A stretch of DNA of 64,000 bases, taken from contig NZ_PZZZ01000005.1 of assembly GCF_003046475.1 (NCBI RefSeq), positions 62,001 to 126,000 of the forward strand, in the 5' to 3' direction. The notes under the pieces are model-generated. The model ran no database searches and was not told the DNA's origin. It saw only the letters and a program-made list of their open reading frames with translations. The DNA is from Mycoplana dimorpha (lineage in GTDB: Bacteria; Pseudomonadota; Alphaproteobacteria; Rhizobiales; Rhizobiaceae). Below, one piece after another: positions 50,678 to 58,432 of this stretch. Each line of letters opens with the position of its first letter. Position 1 is the stretch's first letter. The translations under genes and the position numbers were made by a program.

Positions 50678-53653
50678 TTACTCCGCCGCCGCCCCGTACA
50701 GGCCCAGCTGCTCCAGCAGCGCCCGCTGCCGGTCGGCGCTTTCGACCAGCAGGCCGGTGTAGCGCGTCACGATCCGGTCGCGATGGCCGGGATCGGAGAT
50801 GGCGGAAAGCGCGCCAAGGATCGCCGCGACCTTTTCCGAGGTCTGTCGCAGTTCGGCCAGGAGTGCCGCCTGGTTGCCGGCCTCCGCGACCGCCTGCTTC
50901 GTCACCTGGCCGATGCCGGCGGGGGTGCGGCTGCCGGCATCCACGTAGCCCTCCGGCAGGTCGCCCTTCAGATTGGTGACCGACTTGAAGCGGATGACGT
51001 CGAAGATCTGGTCGACCGCCTGCTTCGCCCCGCTCACCCGCGAGGGATGGTCGGTGTCGGCGGCGGCATGCGGCAGCAGTTCCAGCCTACCCTTGTGGCG
51101 CGCCTCGAGCGGCAGGTAGGGCAGCATCGGGCCGCTGAGCTTGCCGGTCGCCACGTCCTTGAAGAGGTCGGCGTCGATCGCCGCGTGCGCGATCTTGCCG
51201 GACGTCAGCGCCGCGTCGAGGGCTGCGGCATCGACGACCTCGCCGCGGTCGTAGTTGACCAGCACCGCGCCGTCGTTCATCGCGCCGAGCACCTTCGCGT
51301 CGACGGTGCCGGCGTTGGAGTAGATGCCGGTCGTCGCATCGAGGCGGCCGAGGCCGATGTGGACCGAGAGCACGTCGGCGCCGGTCGCCGCGGCAACCGG
51401 GCTTGCGGCATATTCGAAACCTTCCGCCTCGATCCAGCGCTTGTGACGCTCTCGGGCGTAGATCGCCACCTTCATGCCGAAGGCCTTGGCGAGCCTGGCG
51501 ACCTCGCGGCCGATATTGCCGTAGCCGAGGACGGCGATCTTCCTGCCCTCGAGCTTGGAGGTCGGAAAGTCCTTCAGCTGGCGGCCGGTGTCGAAGTCGC
51601 CGCCGGCCACCATCTGGTGCAGCCTGTCGACCGGCAGGTCGGGCAGGACCCGCAGGATCGCCTTCATCGCCATCTGGGCGGTGGCCCGGCTGTTGATGCC
51701 GGGCGTGTTCATCAGCGGCGCCTCGCCGCCTTCGCCGTTGCCGCCGCCCCAGGAGGCCGAGCCCATGTTGCCGGTGCCGGCGCCGATGCGAACGCCGCCG
51801 AGCGGGAAGACGGAGGCCTTCGGAATGAACGTCGCCGCCGCAATCAGCGCGTCATACTGGCCCTTGTCGGTCTGCGGCAGGATCTCCGCCTCGGTGCTGA
51901 GCTCCGGCTGGTAGAAGAAGTGGATACGGCCCTTCTCCAGCGCCGAACGGTCGCCGAGCGGGCCGAGATGGAAGACGCCGCCCTTCTCCTCGACATAGGC
52001 CTTGACCTCGCTGTGATCCGGCTTTCCGTCGGGGCCGAAGCGCAGGCCGACGAGATCGGCGATCAGCACCGTATAGGCGCGCGCCGGATCGTCCTTGCGG
52101 ATGGGGCCGGCGCTGCTGGCGGGGGCCTCGAAGGTGGCGCCGTGCTTCGCCAGTTCCTCTTCGAGAACGACGATTTTGGCGCGAAGATAGGCGTATTGCA
52201 GGTTCTCCAGCAGCGCCACCACGTCCTCAGGCTCGCGGATGCCGCCGACCCAGGCGCGGTAGTCGCCGGGCGTGCCCGGGAAGGCGTTGACGTAGCGGGC
52301 CGCGTCGAGGCCGGGCTCGTATTCGCCGTTCGGATGGGTGATGCCTTCATAGCCGAGCAGCTGCTTGGAGCGAGCGATGATGCGGGCGTGGATATCCGGA
52401 TCGGTGATGCCGTCGTCCTCGACCTTCAGCAGCGTGACTGCCGCGCCCCGCCGCTCGGCATCGGAAACGGTCAGCGACAGCAACGGATGGGTGGCGACCC
52501 AATCGTCGATCACCCTGCGGTTCTCGGCCGAACGGCGGTTGAGCCCGACGACGGAGCCGACGCGGGCCTCCGACTGCAGCAGGTTGAACGTCGTCTCGGC
52601 GAAGGCGAGCGCGCTGTAGGTGTTGATGACGCCGCCGAGCATGCGGTCTTCGGCCGCGTCGTAGAACGGCCCTGCGTCGACAGAGCGTTTGGCCGACAGC
52701 GGCTGCTTCGGATCGACGGGCGGCGCGATCTTCAGCTGGCGCGGGATGGCCCAGGCGGGATCCTGCTGGTTCTTTTCGATCAAGGCCAGGGCGTGCGGCG
52801 TGAACGAGGCGACGAAATAGCCGGAGATGCCGCCGATCGCCTTCTGGAAGGGCATGAACAGGCAGCACTTCGCCATCACGGCGCGGACCAGTTCCGGTTC
52901 CCACGGCATGGCGCCGAGCATCGAGGTGGCGTCGAACACCGCATGGCGGTTGGCGGGGTCGCCGTCGAGCCATTCCAGAAGTTCGCGGATCTCGCCGCTG
53001 GTATAGGCGTTGGCGCCGGTCGTCTCGTGGCCGACGCCGACGAAGATCGAAATGCCCAGCGCCGACAGCTCGGCAGCCGTCGGGATCACCCCTTCGGCGG
53101 CGGCGAAATGGATGCGGCTCTCGCAGCCTTTTTCGGCAAAGCGCTGCATCTCGATCAGCTGGGTGGCCCAGGACTGGCGGAAGAAGCCGGCGGCGCGGGC
53201 CGGGTCGGACTCGGGGCGCGGCGTGTCGACATAGACGTGCTGGCCGGCGTCGTTGGCGTTCATCAGGTGCTGGACGCAGACGGTGTAGCCGCTGTGGCCG
53301 CCGCCGAGGCCGACGGCCATCCGGTTCGTCTTCGGGAACTCGAAGTAGCGATGGATCGCCCGCATCATGTCGGTGAGAATCTTGTCGGCCGGGTAGCCGC
53401 GGTGCATGCTGCGGGAGATCTCGGCGGTGGTGAAGCCGCCGATGTCGTTGCCCCGGTCGTCGAACTTCCGATAGGTCTTCTCGATCCACGCGTCGAAGGC
53501 GAGGCGCCGCAGCCGGCTGTCCACCTCGTCGGTGGCCGCGTCGGTTATCGGACCGACGCCGAAGAACGGGTTGGACGGCAGCCTCGGCGGGCCCGACCGC
53601 GTCAGCTCCAGTGCTTTCAGTCGCTGTTCCTGCATGTGCGCGATGTTCGTCAT
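50678..53653 (-). CDS. SerC-like aminotransferase fused to SerA-like dehydrogenase
   Basis: A 991-residue protein. Residues about 25-470 have the type I PLP fold resembling phosphoserine aminotransferase: GLGGGHSGYTVCV, Asp241 in VFDATSMLG and probable PLP-Lys271 in FMPFQKAIGG. Residues about 525-900 resemble D-3-phosphoglycerate dehydrogenase: VLGYGNIGREVARLAKAFG, Arg803 in NYDRGEVVD and His862 in LLPHAAADT. The acid Glu usual in DVFExEP is not seen (AIDADLFKD). A helical tail follows. It could do two serine-pathway steps in one chain, or act on another substrate. Single gene, no operon. Confidence 0.85.
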   Translation of the reverse strand: MTNIAHMQEQRLKALELTRSGPPRLPSNPFFGVGPITDAATDEVDSRLRRLAFDAWIEKTYRKFDDRGNDIGGFTTAEISRSMHRGYPADKILTDMMRAIHRYFEFPKTNRMAVGLGGGHSGYTVCVQHLMNANDAGQHVYVDTPRPESDPARAAGFFRQSWATQLIEMQRFAEKGCESRIHFAAAEGVIPTAAELSALGISIFVGVGHETTGANAYTSGEIRELLEWLDGDPANRHAVFDATSMLGAMPWEPELVRAVMAKCCLFMPFQKAIGGISGYFVASFTPHALALIEKNQQDPAWAIPRQLKIAPPVDPKQPLSAKRSVDAGPFYDAAEDRMLGGVINTYSALAFAETTFNLLQSEARVGSVVGLNRRSAENRRVIDDWVATHPLLSLTVSDAERRGAAVTLLKVEDDGITDPDIHARIIARSKQLLGYEGITHPNGEYEPGLDAARYVNAFPGTPGDYRAWVGGIREPEDVVALLENLQYAYLRAKIVVLEEELAKHGATFEAPASSAGPIRKDDPARAYTVLIADLVGLRFGPDGKPDHSEVKAYVEEKGGVFHLGPLGDRSALEKGRIHFFYQPELSTEAEILPQTDKGQYDALIAAATFIPKASVFPLGGVRIGAGTGNMGSASWGGGNGEGGEAPLMNTPGINSRATAQMAMKAILRVLPDLPVDRLHQMVAGGDFDTGRQLKDFPTSKLEGRKIAVLGYGNIGREVARLAKAFGMKVAIYARERHKRWIEAEGFEYAASPVAAATGADVLSVHIGLGRLDATTGIYSNAGTVDAKVLGAMNDGAVLVNYDRGEVVDAAALDAALTSGKIAHAAIDADLFKDVATGKLSGPMLPYLPLEARHKGRLELLPHAAADTDHPSRVSGAKQAVDQIFDVIRFKSVTNLKGDLPEGYVDAGSRTPAGIGQVTKQAVAEAGNQAALLAELRQTSEKVAAILGALSAISDPGHRDRIVTRYTGLLVESADRQRALLEQLGLYGAAAE

Positions 53654-54082
53654 GATCGACCTGCCTCTGTCGGGACCCTACGGACATAGTGACGCGATCA
53701 TGCGGGAAGAAAGACATCATAAGCGTCGAACAGCACACGGAATGCGCCATCTGCTTCCATGCGGCGCGTCAGGCGGTTTCGGATCGCACCGAGAACCTGG
53801 CCCCACCCAAGTCGACAGAGGAACAAGGGGCGGGCGCGATGGCCGGTGTCTGGCACGGGCGGGACCTGTCCGGCAGCAGCCTCTGCGGCAGGCACGCGCC
53901 TTGCGTCCGACCTTGAAACGCCCGCATTGCGAGACCGTCGGCGTCTCCGCCGCCACCGCCTGTCAAGGGAAATATATCGTTTGCGGCGATGCCGGCTCCC
54001 CGAACAACGGTCGGCAAGGGCTGGTTTGAATGATACCATACACCATCCACCCATCGCCGCCGGAATGGGAGACCGCGTTGCC
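53654..54082. other. 429-nt gap upstream of glgA, no supported gene
   Basis: The gap lies between divergent genes (the fusion enzyme on minus, glgA on plus) and must hold both promoters. I find no FixK box, and the one GGAAC on the plus strand (about 53820) has no GTT at the right distance. Short frames lack both family similarity and ribosome-binding sites. Confidence 0.4.
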
Positions 54083-55555
54083 GTGAAGGTCCTGTCCGTC
54101 GCCTCGGAATTCTATCCGCTCATCAAGACAGGGGGCCTTGCCGACGTCACGGGCTCGCTTCCGAAGGCGCTCACAGCTCACGGGATCGAGACGCGGACCC
54201 TGCTGCCAGGCTACCCGGCCGTCATCAGCGCGATCGGCAAGCGTCGCCGCGCCGCCGAGCTCGACCTGCTCGGCCACAGCGCAAGCCTCATATCGACGCA
54301 GGTAGATGCCAACGCGCTCTACGTCCTCGAGCTGCCGGAGCTCTACGATCGGCCGGGCGGACCCTATCTGGACGAGACCGGCGCAGATTTTCCGGACAAC
54401 AGCGCCCGGTTCGCGGTGCTTTCGCTGGCCGGGGCGAGAATCGTCGGCGGCGCCGTGCCGGGCTGGCGGCCCGACCTCGTCCATACCCACGACTGGCAGA
54501 GCGCGCTCACCTCCGTCTATATGCGTCACGGCATGGACAGCGCGGTGCCGTCGGTGCTGACGATCCATAACCTCGCCTTCCAGGGCCAGTTTCCCCTCCA
54601 GGGGCTGCCCGAACTCGGGCTGCCTCCCGAGGCCTACACGATCGACTGCCTCGAATACTACGGTGACGTCAGTTTCCTGAAGGGCGGCATCCAGACGGCC
54701 GATATGCTCACCACCGTCAGCCCCACATATGCGCGGGAAATCTTGTCCGAGGGGCTGGGAATGGGGATGGAGGGCGTGTTGCGGGCGCGGCGGCGGTCGT
54801 TGCGTGGCATTGTCAACGGGATCGACACCGACGTCTGGAGCCCGGAGCAGGACCCCCACCTGATCTGCGGCTTCTGTCCCGAGACGCTCGCCCGGCGCGG
54901 CCTCAACCGCAGGTACCTCACCAACCGGCTCGGCCTGCCCGATGGCGACGGACCGATCTTCTCGGTGGTCAGCCGGCTGACGTGGCAGAAGGGCATCGAC
55001 CTGGTCATCGCTTGCGTTCCGCATATCGTCGACGGGGAAGGGCGGCTGATCGTCTGCGGACAGGGCGACCACGATTACGAGGAGCGGCTGCACGAGATGG
55101 CGCGGCTCTATCCAAACCACGTCGCCGTCTCGATCGGCTACGACGAGGCACTTGCGCACCGCATTCACGGCGGCACGGATTTCATCGTGCAGCCGTCCCG
55201 CTTCGAGCCCTGCGGACTGACGCAACTCTACGCGCTGCGCTACGGCGCCGTTCCGATCGTGGCGCGCACCGGCGGCCTGTCGGAGACCATCATCGACGCC
55301 AACGATGCGGCTATGGCCGCCGGGGCCGCGACCGGCATCCAGTTCCACCCGACGACGGCCGATGAACTTTGCCACGCGATCGACCGGGCGATGGCATTGT
55401 TCCGGCAACCGGATCGGATGACCCGATTGCAGGTGCAGGGCATGAAGACCAACTTCTCCTGGGAGACCAGCGCGCTGCAATATGCCTCCCTTTACGAGGA
55501 ACTGACCGGGAGCCTCTGTCCGGCCCGCCCCTGGCACGGCCAGAAGGCGGGCTGA
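54083..55555 (+). CDS. glgA: glycogen synthase (ADP-glucose)
   Basis: A 490-residue GT5 enzyme that extends glycogen from ADP-glucose. The N-terminus KVLSVASEFYPLIKTGGLADV carries the ADP-glucose motif KTGGLAD; HTHDWQSAL, TIHNLAFQG, VSRLTWQKGIDL and SRFEPCGLTQLYALRYG (with the catalytic Glu) are also typical. The GTG at 54083 gives the usual start of the family; the ATG at 54065 would add six residues. It stands alone here, far from glgX, whose gene is at 4.3 kb. Confidence 0.93.
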   Translation: MKVLSVASEFYPLIKTGGLADVTGSLPKALTAHGIETRTLLPGYPAVISAIGKRRRAAELDLLGHSASLISTQVDANALYVLELPELYDRPGGPYLDETGADFPDNSARFAVLSLAGARIVGGAVPGWRPDLVHTHDWQSALTSVYMRHGMDSAVPSVLTIHNLAFQGQFPLQGLPELGLPPEAYTIDCLEYYGDVSFLKGGIQTADMLTTVSPTYAREILSEGLGMGMEGVLRARRRSLRGIVNGIDTDVWSPEQDPHLICGFCPETLARRGLNRRYLTNRLGLPDGDGPIFSVVSRLTWQKGIDLVIACVPHIVDGEGRLIVCGQGDHDYEERLHEMARLYPNHVAVSIGYDEALAHRIHGGTDFIVQPSRFEPCGLTQLYALRYGAVPIVARTGGLSETIIDANDAAMAAGAATGIQFHPTTADELCHAIDRAMALFRQPDRMTRLQVQGMKTNFSWETSALQYASLYEELTGSLCPARPWHGQKAG

Positions 55556-55618
55556 ACCGCGGCGCCTGCCGGACTGTCCGTCCGGGGCGGGATCACGTCC
55601 TCGGCAACGCCCAAAGCC

Positions 55619-55643
55619 GGAACTTTACCTGACCATGGCTGTT
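55619..55643 (+). promoter_or_regulatory. EcfG-type promoter for the DUF3008 gene
   Basis: GGAAC (55619-55623), N17, GTT (55641-55643). The leader before the ATG at 55672 is about 22 nt. Confidence 0.7.
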
Positions 55644-55671
55644 AACGGCCCATGGAACAGGAGGTAGAACC

Positions 55672-55863
55672 ATGCCGGCAAAATCGAAGGCACAGCAGAT
55701 GGCCGCAGGTGCTGCGCTCGCAGCCAAGCGTGGCGAGAAGAAGAAGGGCGAATTGAAGGGCGCCTCGAAGGAAATGGAGAAATCCATGAGCGAGAAGGAG
55801 CTCGAGAAGATGGCGTCCACGAGCCAGAAGGGCAAGCCGGACCACGTCAAGTCGAAGCATTGA
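55672..55863 (+). CDS. DUF3008 family small protein
   Basis: A 63-residue Lys/Glu-rich helical protein: MPAKSKAQQMAAGAALAAKRG, then MEKSMSEKELEKMASTS and a basic end (DHVKSKH). This is the DUF3008 pattern found in many proteobacteria; function unknown, often stress-induced. AGGAGG precedes the ATG. It shares the stress promoter with the CBS gene 31 nt downstream. Confidence 0.85.
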   Translation: MPAKSKAQQMAAGAALAAKRGEKKKGELKGASKEMEKSMSEKELEKMASTSQKGKPDHVKSKH

Positions 55864-55894
55864 CCCAGGCGCACACCACAGCAGGAGCATCGCC

Positions 55895-56320
55895 ATGAAG
55901 GTTTCCGAGATCATGTCGCGCGATGTCCGCATCGCAAGTCCGGACCAGAGCATCGCCGACGTCGCCAGAAGCATGAGCGATGCGGAGATCGGCTTCATGC
56001 CGGTGGGCGAACACGGCCGCCTGGTCGGCACGATCACCGACCGCGACCTGGTTGTGCGGGCGCTCGCCGACGGGCTGGGCGGCGACACGGCCGTCCGACA
56101 GATCATGTCGCAGGACGTCAAGTATTGCTTCGAGGACGAGGAGGTCGAGGCGGTGGCTCGCAACATGGGCCAGCTGCAGGTTCGCCGGCTTCCCGTCGTC
56201 AACCGCGACAAGCGCCTGACCGGCGTCGTCTCGATCGGCGACGCCGCAGTTGCCGAAGCGGGTTCGGCCGGTGCGGCCCTGAACAAGGTTGCCCGTCCCG
56301 GCGGCCAGCACGCGCAATAA
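55895..56320 (+). CDS. CBS-pair protein
   Basis: A 141-residue stand-alone CBS pair: KVSEIMSRDVRIASPDQSI, GFMPVGEHGRLVGTITDRDL, VRQIMSQDVKYCFEDE, VRRLPVVNRDKRLTGVVSIGD. Such proteins probably bind AMP, ATP or related ligands. It is the third CBS protein in the window; unlike the others it has no extra domain. It lies downstream of the DUF3008 gene and probably uses the same EcfG-type promoter. Confidence 0.88.
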   Translation: MKVSEIMSRDVRIASPDQSIADVARSMSDAEIGFMPVGEHGRLVGTITDRDLVVRALADGLGGDTAVRQIMSQDVKYCFEDEEVEAVARNMGQLQVRRLPVVNRDKRLTGVVSIGDAAVAEAGSAGAALNKVARPGGQHAQ

Positions 56321-56340
56321 GGGCCGGCTGAAACGGCAAT

Positions 56341-56365
56341 GGAACGTTCCGCCGCCGGAGCGGTT
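56341..56365 (+). promoter_or_regulatory. EcfG-type promoter for the gene at 56417
   Basis: GGAAC (56341-56345), N17, GTTT (56363-56366), leader about 45 nt. Confidence 0.68.
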
Positions 56366-56416
56366 TGGTTTTCTCCGGCATGCAGCGCACGAAGGCTGCA
56401 CAATGTGGAGGCCACG

Positions 56417-56860
56417 ATGGAATATCAAACGGCGGAACAACTGCGTTCGGTCGCAGGAATCGGGTCCTTTCCAAGCCAGGCCCTGTCACGAACCGACCGG
56501 CTGCGGATTTGGGCCGAGGCACTGGAGCGCACACCGGAGCATCGGGTCGCGACGTTGCCGCAAACGGAGTATCGACCGTTCGACGTGCGCAACAGCATGC
56601 GGGCGGATGAATCCGCGCTCTCAGTGGCCTTCAGCGACCCGCTCCTCAAGGCCGCCGGCTTGACCGGCGATACCTACGGGGAGGCAAAACGCTTCTTCGA
56701 ACTGACCGACGGTCAATTGCACGATATCGTCTGCGGCTGCCATGTCGGATCGTCGGCGAGCGCCGATTATACCGCCGCCCGCATCCGCGAGATGATCGCC
56801 CCGCGAAGGCCGGGCATCATCGCAACCGTGCTGCGCTGGCTGACGGGACAGCTGTCCTGA
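56417..56860 (+). CDS. hypothetical protein with C-terminal hydrophobic end
   Basis: A 147-residue protein. The first part is polar and helical (TDRLRIWAEALERTPEHRVATLPQTE in part); the second, DGQLHDIVCGCHVGSSASADYTAARI, has two cysteines close together (CGC), and the end PGIIATVLRWLTGQLS is amphipathic. No family recognised. The ATG at 56417 follows a GGAG at 56407-56410. An EcfG-type promoter upstream makes it a stress-set gene, and the SDR gene 104 nt downstream may share the transcript. Confidence 0.65.
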   Translation: MEYQTAEQLRSVAGIGSFPSQALSRTDRLRIWAEALERTPEHRVATLPQTEYRPFDVRNSMRADESALSVAFSDPLLKAAGLTGDTYGEAKRFFELTDGQLHDIVCGCHVGSSASADYTAARIREMIAPRRPGIIATVLRWLTGQLS

Positions 56861-56963
56861 TCGCGGCGCCCACACCGGAGAGTAGTGCCTTGCGTGCCGC
56901 CGGTGCGGCCGGCGGCGAGCCACGCAACCCATCTACGAGGAGCAGACAACGAGGAGACGAGCC

Positions 56964-57923
56964 ATGCCGGATCGATCGACCGCCGACAAGCAGCGGCATA
57001 TCCAGGAGCAGGTCGGCCAGTCCGATCGCAGCCAGAAGGACAGCGGCAAAGCCGCTGCGATGCAGGCAGGGGCACGCAAGTACCCCGAGCCGCCATTCCC
57101 GCCGCAGCATCAGCCCAAGCCCGGCCACGAGGGCGCGCTGACACCGGAGACGATGTATGACGCGCCCTATTATATCGGCTCGCGCAAGCTGGAGGGCAAG
57201 GCGGCGCTGATCACCGGCGGCGATTCCGGCATCGGGCGGTCGGTGGCGGTGCTGTTTGCCCGCGAGGGCGCCGACGTGGCCATCACCCATCTCGCCGAGG
57301 AGGAGGACGCCAAGACCACGGCGGCCGCCGTCGAGAAGGAGGGGCGGAAATGCCTGGTGCTCAAGGGCGACGTCAAGGATGCCGCCTTCTGCCAGTCGGC
57401 GGTGGAACAGGCGGTAAAGGCCTTCGGCCGCCTCGATGTTCTCGTCAACAACGCCGCGTTCCAGGTACACAGCAAGGACATCGAGGACCTCACCGAAGAG
57501 CATTTCGACGAGACCGTGAAGACGAACCTCTACGGCTATTTCCACATGGCCAAGGCGGCGGTGCCACACCTGAAGAGCGGCTCGGCGATCATCAACACCG
57601 GCTCGGTGACCGGGCTCGAGGGCAGCAAGGCGCTGCTCGACTACTCGATGACCAAGGGCGGCATCCACGCCTTCACCCGCTCGCTGGCCTCGCAACTGGT
57701 GCCGAAGGGCATCCGCGTCAACGCCGTGGCGCCCGGCCCGGTCTGGACGCCGCTCAATCCCTCCGACAAGGAGGCCGAGGACGTCAGCAAGTTCGGTTCG
57801 CAGACGCCGATGAAGCGCCCGGCGCAGCCGGAGGAAATCGCGCCGGCCTACGTCTTCCTCGCCTCGCCGCACTGCTCGAGCTACATCACCGGCGAAATCC
57901 TGCCGATCATCGGCGGATACTGA
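56964..57923 (+). CDS. SDR oxidoreductase with N-terminal extension (YghA-like)
   Basis: A 319-residue SDR. A polar N-terminal extension of about 70 residues (QQHQPKPGHEGALTPE-type sequence, with PPFPPQHQPKPG) precedes the fold, as in E. coli YghA and related stress-induced SDRs. The cofactor site is ITGGDSGIGRSVAV, followed by VNNAAF, the Ser in NTGSVTG and YSMTKGG with the active Tyr and Lys. The substrate is unknown. AACGAGGAGACGAGCC precedes the ATG at 56964. Confidence 0.9.
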   Translation: MPDRSTADKQRHIQEQVGQSDRSQKDSGKAAAMQAGARKYPEPPFPPQHQPKPGHEGALTPETMYDAPYYIGSRKLEGKAALITGGDSGIGRSVAVLFAREGADVAITHLAEEEDAKTTAAAVEKEGRKCLVLKGDVKDAAFCQSAVEQAVKAFGRLDVLVNNAAFQVHSKDIEDLTEEHFDETVKTNLYGYFHMAKAAVPHLKSGSAIINTGSVTGLEGSKALLDYSMTKGGIHAFTRSLASQLVPKGIRVNAVAPGPVWTPLNPSDKEAEDVSKFGSQTPMKRPAQPEEIAPAYVFLASPHCSSYITGEILPIIGGY

Positions 57924-57983
57924 GCGTCATCCAAATCCGCGCGCTTGTGGTTGCAGCGCGCGGGAGCCTCCCGGGACAAGTTC

Positions 57984-58247
57984 TCAGGACGAGGAGCGGG
58001 CGCGTTCCAGTGCCGCCGAGAGGATGGATTTCATCTCGTCGTCCGTCTTGGTCTGGATCATGAAGGCCAGCGACGGATCGACGCCGGGGTCTTCCTCCTG
58101 ATCCTGGACCGCCTCGATCTCTTCCAGAAGCTGTTCGAGTTGCGCCCGACCACGCTGCTCGCCGGCGATGATCGCCAGCACGCTGGTCATGAGACGGCGT
58201 AGCGCGTTCAGACGGGCGACGACTTCAAGCCTGTCCTGCTCGTTCAT
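57984..58247 (-). CDS. small helical hypothetical protein
   Basis: An 87-residue acidic helical protein (MNEQDRLEVVARLNALRRLM, EQLLEEIEAVQDQEEDPGVD, MKSILSAALERARSS). No cysteine, signal or membrane segment. No family recognised. GGAGG lies 11 nt before the ATG at 58247. An EcfG-type promoter (58324-58348) reads into it; it converges on the SDR gene. Confidence 0.65.
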   Translation of the reverse strand: MNEQDRLEVVARLNALRRLMTSVLAIIAGEQRGRAQLEQLLEEIEAVQDQEEDPGVDPSLAFMIQTKTDDEMKSILSAALERARSSS

Positions 58248-58323
58248 GGCCGGCAGATCCTCCAGGGATGAGTTGGCTGGCCGCTATGGACACCGCGCGT
58301 TCTGCGGCAGCGGGTGTGCAGCG

Positions 58324-58348
58324 AACAGCAAGGGGCGCCGAATGTTCC
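58324..58348 (-). promoter_or_regulatory. EcfG-type promoter for the gene starting at 58247
   Basis: Minus strand GGAAC (58348-58344), N17, GTT (58326-58324), leader about 70 nt. Confidence 0.68.
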
Positions 58349-58376
58349 AGGAGTGCCTGCCTGCGGCCGCATGCAA

Positions 58377-58403
58377 AAGACCCGCGGGGGTGCCGCGGGT
58401 CTT
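58377..58403 (-). terminator. rho-independent terminator of the carboxynorspermidine operon
   Basis: AAGACCCGCGG (58377-58387) pairs with CCGCGGGTCTT (58393-58403) around a 5-nt loop. On the minus strand the stem ends in TCTTTT, a short T run, 30 nt after the stop of the dehydrogenase gene. Confidence 0.8.
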
Positions 58404-58432
58404 CGATGTCACAAGGGATGTCTTGAAATCGC

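Noticed and set aside
50627-53689. A 1020-codon open frame on the plus strand opposite the SerC/SerA-like gene.
   Set aside because: The minus-strand protein has clear domains and motifs; the plus-strand product is an Arg/Gly/Ala/Val-rich composition typical of antisense frames in GC-rich DNA and has no family pattern.
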